Origin: Chondrilla cf. caribensis
Lineage: Eukaryota > Porifera > Demospongiae > Chondrillida > Chondrillidae
Assembly (NCBI GenBank): GCA_964020155.1
Contig: OZ026555.1
Coordinates: 1,460,015-1,492,514 of the forward strand
Length of the DNA: 32,500 nucleotides
Reading direction: 5' to 3'
Made by a program: the position numbers and the translations under genes. A model generated the notes under the pieces. That model saw nothing but the letters and a program-made list of their open reading frames with translations, was not told the DNA's origin and ran no database searches. Of the stretch, positions 27,801 to 32,500 are shown in pieces (position 1 is the stretch's first letter; every line of letters starts with the position of its first letter).

Positions 27801-28330
27801 CACCTGTGAACGAGACTACATTTTAGGATGGCACCTGTAATTTTAGGATGGCACCTGTTGTACCATTTAAAAACAGTAGAAAGTCACCATCCAACACCTC
27901 TATAGATACCAACGTCTGAATCAACCAGTCCACAATGATTCTGAGACGTATCCATCATTACAGACCATACTATGAAGATAGCTACAATCTGACAACCATT
28001 ATAATCTGCTTTGTTACTGTTCCCCCCAAGATGTCCGATCATGAGGTGCTGTTGTGTGTCTGTGTATATCTTCTGATGGCTGTCACGACAACATGCTATA
28101 TGTAACTTGTTTAACTGCCTAGTGTATTGTGTGTGTTTGTCTGACACTCCTTGTTATTTCTTTTCACTCATATTGTAGCACAATTTGAGGGTCATATCAA
28201 CTACCCAGAGAAGTATACCGAGACATTCACTGCGGAGCATCCTAGATACCCATCTGTGTTCCAATTCTGCACTCTTCGTATAGAAACTTTGGATCCCTAT
28301 ATATCACACCACAAGATGGATGTGGAGTGA
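22439..28330 (+). CDS. Secreted clan-A glycoside hydrolase-like protein (GH39-like)
   Basis: Ten exons: 22439-22581, 23200-23644, 24100-24204, 24526-24566, 24953-25073, 25683-25907, 26394-26620, 27018-27399, 27503-27605, 28179-28330. All phases match and give 647 residues plus a stop. The N-terminus (MDYFFHYLWCFGLFSIG) is a likely signal peptide. The first 360 residues look like a TIM-barrel glycosidase: HISNEPDL with candidate acid/base E193, a VDFHAYG strand near 273-279, and IAITESNN with candidate nucleophile E312. In clan GH-A the Asn-Glu pair and a second Glu on a later strand form the retaining catalytic site. The segment after about residue 380 is beta-rich, as in the accessory domains of GH39 enzymes such as alpha-iduronidase, which has a similar length. 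Several N-x-S/T sites fit secretion. Substrate unknown; GH79 or another clan-A family is possible. The acceptor of exon 7 could be 26394 or 7 bp downstream at a second AG. Confidence 0.65.
22582..23199. other. Intron 1 of the hydrolase gene with MITE-like relic
   Basis: From about 22689 (CAGTGGAATTCACTC) to 23101 (GAAGTTTCACTG) the ends are imperfect inverted repeats resembling other CAGT-ended elements. A further family-2-like word (AGAGAGGTTCTACTGTA) lies at about 23147-23163. No gene seen. Confidence 0.45.
23773..23804. repeat. (CTGT)n microsatellite
   Basis: About eight CTGT units in intron 2 of the hydrolase gene. The intron (23645-24099) is otherwise T-rich with no gene. Confidence 0.9.
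24606..24908. repeat. (GT)n compound array
   Basis: About 300 bp of GT repeat with TTTGTGTG and GTGTGTGAGTCTTGGTGTGT interruptions, the latter occurring twice. It fills the intron between the 41-bp and 121-bp exons. Confidence 0.95.
25413..25590. mobile_element. Pogo-like MITE, family 1
   Basis: CAGTGAATTCTTGTTAATC to ACGAAAATTCACTG, TA on both sides; the interior shares CGTTTTCAAAGAATATGGTG with 6998-7156. In intron 5 of the hydrolase gene. Confidence 0.8.
25908..26393. other. T/G-rich intron with degenerate tandem repeat
   Basis: Degenerate repeats of TCCAATGTTGTGTGTAGTGT (about 26020-26200) in intron 6 of the hydrolase gene. No coding features. Confidence 0.6.
26640..26925. repeat. Minisatellite GTGTGTACATGGGTGT and variants
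   Basis: Alternating units such as GTGTGTACATAGGTGTGCAC and GTGTGTACATGAGTGTGT. They fill the intron between exons 7 and 8 of the hydrolase gene; open frames through it are artefacts of the repeat. Confidence 0.9.
27430..27472. repeat. Short (GT)n array
   Basis: A run of about 11 GT units followed by GCGCGCGCACATGCG, directly after the donor of exon 8 of the hydrolase gene. Confidence 0.9.
27606..28178. other. Last intron of the hydrolase gene
   Basis: Unique sequence with a short direct repeat (TTTTAGGATGGCACCTGT twice near 27822-27858). No gene seen. Confidence 0.6.
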
Positions 28331-28862
28331 AGTCAAGAGGCTCGACCGTGGCAGTTTTACCACCATATTAACACAATATTACATGTACTTGTGTACACCG
28401 GTCTACGTATACGCCTTGCATATAATAGATCACAGCAATTGAATATTGATGAAATTTGAATACTAATGGAAATTCAATACGCGCGAGTTGAATAAATTTT
28501 CACGTGAACTGCGTGTGAAGAATAAAATGGCTTCCAAAGCAGCTGTTAGTTCGAGTATTTGAACATGTTTATACGTTATTTCTGTTATTGCTACTGTGTT
28601 TGTTATGTACGGCGCTTATTACGGTACGTATGTATGTAGGATTCAAAGCAGTACATATTTTGCTCCATCTCGCTGCTTCAGGTTTTGGGTTGTTACCGAA
28701 TTCTTCTGAGGACTACTTCACGGGCGTTCAAGGGGGATCAAGTTGCCTTGAACGGTATGCTGACGTGTGCAGTGGTCTATGAGTACACTTGGCTATAGAC
28801 CACTCATTTACTTACTTTCGTTTCATTATACCAAAATGTAATACATCAAAAGCCTCGTACAG

Positions 28863-29118
28863 AAGAATCAGAGAAGAGTTCAGTCGAAATGCCAACGTAA
28901 AAGATTCAGCTAGGATAAAAGAGGTGCAGACTTGATATTATAAATTGTGAATGTATTGATGAAGCTTGTCTTCTCAACTGTTGTCCACCCAGTTGATTGA
29001 GAAAGGCATCTCTGTAGCCAGTTACCTGAAGCACAATGTAGTACAAGCAGTTGCCACAGGAGATAATGTGTACCGTGAGTGTGTGTGTGTACGTGTATGT
29101 GTGTGCATGCATGTGTGT

Positions 29119-29157
<39 letters not shown>

Positions 29158-29446
29158 ATGTGAGTGTGTATACATTTATGCGTGTACATGCATGTGTGTG
29201 TACGTGTGTGTACATGCATGTGTGTGTATGTATGTGTTGTGTGTTTGTGTGTGTACTTATGTGTACATGTCGATATTACTTAAATAGTCATTTATGTATG
29301 TTAATTGTATCTATTATGCATATGGACAATGTTGTGTATGTACAGTTCAATCTCCTCCTATACACACTACCCATCCATTCATGTGTATGTGTGTAGGTGT
29401 CAAAATCACAAAGGACACTGTCTTACAGAGCAATGCACAACTGTAG
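28863..29446 (+). CDS. LYR-type protein, 3' exons, LYRM4/ISD11-like
   Basis: Three exons join in phase (28863-28923, 28993-29074, 29397-29446): RIREEFSRNANVKDSARIKE, then LIEKGISVASYLKHNVVQAV...DNVY, then RVKITKDTVLQSNAQL and a stop. The RRIR-x-F-x-N-x-NVKD pattern, the next helix and a short polar tail resemble the C-terminal two thirds of LYRM4/ISD11, a mitochondrial LYR protein that supports the NFS1 cysteine desulfurase in Fe-S cluster assembly. The LYR tripeptide should lie upstream. An ATG at 28529 (MASKAAVSS) and an exon-like piece at 28682-28754 ending in the required phase are candidates, but I cannot build an N-terminus containing LYR. A broken copy or unusual 5' exons are possible. 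Confidence 0.45.
29077..29275. repeat. (GT)n array
   Basis: GT-rich with GTACATGCATG variants, inside the last intron of the LYR-type gene. Confidence 0.95.
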
Positions 29447-30307
29447 AGGAAATCTTGACATGTGGATTACACGTGACTCACTCACTTTTTACTCATAAGA
29501 ATGGCGAGGGAGATTGAGAAAGCCTGGAACGGTGTCAGTGGGTCTGTAAAGTCAAGAACAAAATGTCCATCTGCTTTCCTCCCAAACTGGCACACCTACA
29601 GAACAGGAATATATACGTGTACTTTCAAACCTGTGTAATATTTCATGCATTGAATGTTTTCTTTCTTGTGGAATATAAGTATTGCTGGTTGGAGGGTGAG
29701 AATCACGACTGCAGCATACTTTGTTTCTGTATAATTCACAGTTCCACTATGTTTAGGATAATAGTGACTGTACAGTCGTGGAAATAAGCTCTATCACTCC
29801 CTCAGTCAAACATGTGTGGTGCATACATAAGTACGTACAAGTGTTTGCTTTCTCTAGGATAAGAGGTTCATTTGTGCTGTGTGTATATGTATGCATGTGC
29901 CTATGTACATACACATTATGCAGCACATTATAAGGATGAACATTCTATTGTGGTATTCATAAAGATAAACACTGTTGAATATTGTGGGAGAATACTGTAC
30001 TACGTAGTTCTCTAGAATCCAGCAGACTGATACATGATGCATATTGAGTCTTGATTCTTGCCTGTCACATATGTACATAGTAAAGTGGAACCTGTCTACA
30101 GTGGTAACACTTGGGATCTGAAAAAAGTGACTGTTATGGAGAGGTGGTCTGTATACCCAGGTTGAACTGTACACTAGCAGCCCTTTTTGGACTTGGTAAC
30201 CTGACTCTTATAGAGAGGTGGCCTGCCAATACAGTGACCATTATACACAGGTTCGCAGTAGTGTGTGTAATAAATCAATATTGGTTGGACTTGTACACGA
30301 TTCTCAC
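29447..30307. other. Convergent 3' region
   Basis: Between the LYR-type gene and the WD40 gene. It contains a family-3-like inverted-repeat element at 30083-30260 (AGTGGAACCTGTCTACAGTG at the left, ACACAGGTTCGCAGTA at the right). No other gene seen. The WD40 frame stays open to a stop at about 30275, so its C-terminus may lie here. Confidence 0.5.
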
Positions 30308-32500
30308 CTTCTTGTCCTTAAACACCATGGATGTATTCCTTGAGCCATTGCCTGTCATTCTTCCTGTGTTGTCCGCGATGTAGTAACCAGACAGGCGGTA
30401 CAATGGAGCCATGCTTCTGAGGGTGGAGCCCCCGAATTGAGCCTTCACATCCTGGCACTCCACTGGGGTGCACTGGTTGACCTCCACCCTACCAACATCC
30501 TGGAAGTTGGAATTCTTCACTTTGAGCAGAGTGGTAGTTCTGGTCTGCATGACCAGTTTAACAAAACCGGCCAAACCATTCTTACCACACACTCGTACAC
30601 TTAATGTGTGAGAGGAAAAATAAATGGAATATTTCTTCTTGACAGCCTTTAATATGGGAATGAGGGTTCCAAAGTGTTCTAAGAACATTGTGTAGCGAAT
30701 GCCGAGGAAGGAACTGGTGTGTAGAGTCTCCACTTGAAATGAACAGTGGACGGTGTTGGGGTGTGGAGGTGCCTCGTATATCAACGTCAACAGTTGTAAA
30801 TCACTCAGTTCTCTCCCCAGTGATGTCATTGTGAGACCGTTGCTTCTATATTTAGCTACAAGTGATGTCAGAATTGGAGGACGAGGAGGGATTTTCCCTC
30901 CCTGCATAACAGTTGCAATCTCCATTGTACACATTGCCTGTAGTGTAGGCACCTCCTTGAGCAGAACCAGTGGGACAATGGTGCTGGTGTGGTGGCACAC
31001 CAGGTACAAGATCTCCTCACCCAGCCACACCAGATCTGTGGAGTAGGTCTGTAGGGGATCAAAGCAGCCAATAGCGTCACAGTTTGAAATGGGAATACGA
31101 TGGAAGCTGTATTAAAGACCATCTTATATGAAGATCGTCTGCTTTAAGTGACCACTGTTGAACTATCCAATACATAATCTGAAGTACACTGATACATCTC
31201 TATATGAAGACCACCTGTCTAAAATGTTATACGAAGACCACATTTTCTTCCTTGGGGGTCTCTACAGGTTCTACTGCATTTTGAACAAAACATGCAACAG
31301 TCGTTTTGACTACATTAAAGTCTTCTGCTCAAAACTACCTGTTTCAAATTCTCTATTGAAGCTTTGAGACTCTGATATTGGTAATATCCTGTGGTTTTAT
31401 ATACAAGGATCCAATGTGTACATGTAGCTTTGTGTTGCCACATCCTTCCTATTCCCAAGTATCCATCCTGAAGTTGCTGTTGTACAGTGGGATCCATAAT
31501 ATATGAAGACCCCTTGGGACTTGGAGAATGTGGTCCCTGTAGACAGGTGCTCTTCATGTAGAGGTGTATCAGAGTATTTGAGATTATGTATTGGATAGTT
31601 CGAGTGTGGTCATGTAGGACAGGTGGCCTTGTTCCACTGTACTGTAAGCGATACTATATTCTTGACATAAGCAGTGCACATTTTAATCACATACCATGTA
31701 ATGTACAATATATGAATATGACAAAGTACGAGGGATGTCAATATACACATCTGCACTTGGAGTTCATAATGCAGTACACGCTAACAGTGCAGACTAGATG
31801 TTGCTGACAGTTACAAGTTCCCCTTTCTAAGGTTTAAAACCTCTGTACCCCATATGTGATGTGCGACATCCCTGACAAAATTAATATTTCTGGGATCAAA
31901 TATTACACAGAATGAGTACATGGATAGGTTCAATGGAAATCTCTAGCCACAGAAATTTTATTGCACCAAGTGTTTCGGCAGCTAACTGCTACCTTTACTT
32001 GTCAGTGGTTGAATTCTAGCTAGAGATTTCTATTGAACTAATCTATGAGAGGCACCTAGCCAACAACCCTCTTTCCAAACTAGTGCATGAGGTACATACC
32101 TTGATTGGTAGTGTTTTCATAGCCAGTGGTTCTCCATTCCTGGACAGTATCCTCACGCAGGTCAGGGAGCGCGATGGGGTGGATCCGCACACGGCCAGCA
32201 CATCCAGTGACGGACTCCAGCGAGCGCAGCCGTTTCCCATGCACAGGGACAGTGTGGTAGCCCAGGTCTCCGCCCACGTTGGCATGATGAAGCACTTTCC
32301 TCCATCGGCATATATAGCCAGGCACTCGTTGCTGTTGGGATACCTAATCCAGGATATTGAGAGTATACTAGAGAGGGTACACTCTGTTATTCTAATGACC
32401 TGTCCAGTCTGTGTCAGCTCAACAATAGTACCTCTAGATGTACCAACCAGGATCAAATCACCATCAGGCGACCATTCGAGGCATGTGACAGTCATGTGAT
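30308..32500 (-). CDS. WD40 protein resembling TULP4 (two exons, partial)
   Basis: Exon 32500-32100 (open at the right edge) and exon 31048-30308, joined in phase 0. The first encodes WD40 blades: TVTCLEWSPDGDLILVGTSR, ELTQTGQVIRI, CLAIYADGGKCFIM and GCARWSPSLDVLAVCGS. The second begins TYSTDLVWLGEEILYLVC and contains PPHPNTVHCSFQ and FLEHFGTLIPILKAVKKKY. A WD40 region followed by a YTLYLEHLGGLIPILK-like segment is the layout of TULP4 (tubby-like protein 4, a proposed cullin-RING substrate receptor); IFT121/WDR35 is an alternative. A tubby domain is not visible. After FKDKK there is a GTGAGA donor, but the frame also stays open for ten more codons to a stop at about 30275, so this could be the true end. 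The intron (31049-32099) holds only repeats. Confidence 0.55.
31098..31639. mobile_element. Two inverted copies of a CAGTGG-ended MITE
   Basis: 31485-31639 is bounded by CAGTGGGATCC and GTTCCACTG with TA on both sides. Positions 31098-31280 are a partial copy in the opposite orientation: 31157-31220 (AACTATCCAATACATAATCT) mirrors 31541-31604. Intronic in the WD40 gene. Confidence 0.65.
31922..32046. mobile_element. Foldback repeat with hammerhead-like core
   Basis: Arms GGTTCAATGGAAATCTCTAGC (about 31927) and GCTAGAGATTTCTATTGAAC (32019) are inverted repeats. On the minus strand the interior reads CACTGACAAG, a GGTAGC/GCTGCC stem, then CGAAAC, similar in order to the hammerhead ribozyme core found in Penelope-like and other retroelements. 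The first core box deviates and has extra bases before stem II, so it is probably not active. Confidence 0.4.

Noticed and set aside
29305..29517. Cys-rich frame CQNHKGHCLTEQC as an alternative end of the LYR-type gene
   Set aside because: The donor at 29074/29075 is phase 1 and leads into the frame RVKITKDTVLQ, which better fits the family tail.

Overview
The window is nuclear DNA from an intron-rich animal. Coding exons are bounded by GT-AG sites, introns are full of (CA)n/(GT)n arrays and short TA-flanked inverted-repeat elements, and genes lie close together. A TKL-like kinase, a ZU5 domain, a death domain and many lineage-specific small exons together suggest a demosponge or another early-branching invertebrate. 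This placement is inference; nothing in the window fixes the species. No CRISPR array, rRNA or tRNA gene was seen.

Layout. Positions 1-422 (minus) are the first exon of a kinase gene running off the left edge. Positions 1319-17588 (minus) are best explained as one long gene, a tandem paralog of the left-edge gene. It has a kinase exon (16728-17588), about sixteen small phase-0 coiled-coil exons (5280-16623), a ZU5 block (4374-5172), two linker exons, and a death domain with a short tail (1319-3043). When I spliced it by hand every junction phase matched, giving about 1294 residues ending in a stop. The coiled-coil part has grown by local duplication, including two copies of a 674-bp block with no difference I could find. 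About 150 bp upstream on the same strand is a five-exon gene (17740-22077) for a lysine-rich protein with two Cys-rich motifs and a C-terminal NADAR (YbiA/DUF1768) domain. Its start faces, across about 360 bp, a ten-exon plus-strand gene (22439-28330) for a secreted clan-A glycoside hydrolase-like protein of 647 residues. Next come the 3' exons of a small LYR-type protein resembling LYRM4/ISD11 (28863-29446, plus). Convergent with it are two exons of a WD40 protein resembling TULP4 (30308-32500, minus), which runs off the right edge.

How the genes work together. The kinase/coiled-coil/ZU5/death-domain protein looks like an intracellular signalling scaffold: enzyme at one end, a multimerising stalk in the middle, a death-fold adaptor at the other. 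It is present as a tandem family. The most interesting biology is this architecture and the way its stalk is extended by duplicating symmetric mini-exons. The remaining genes look like unrelated neighbours.
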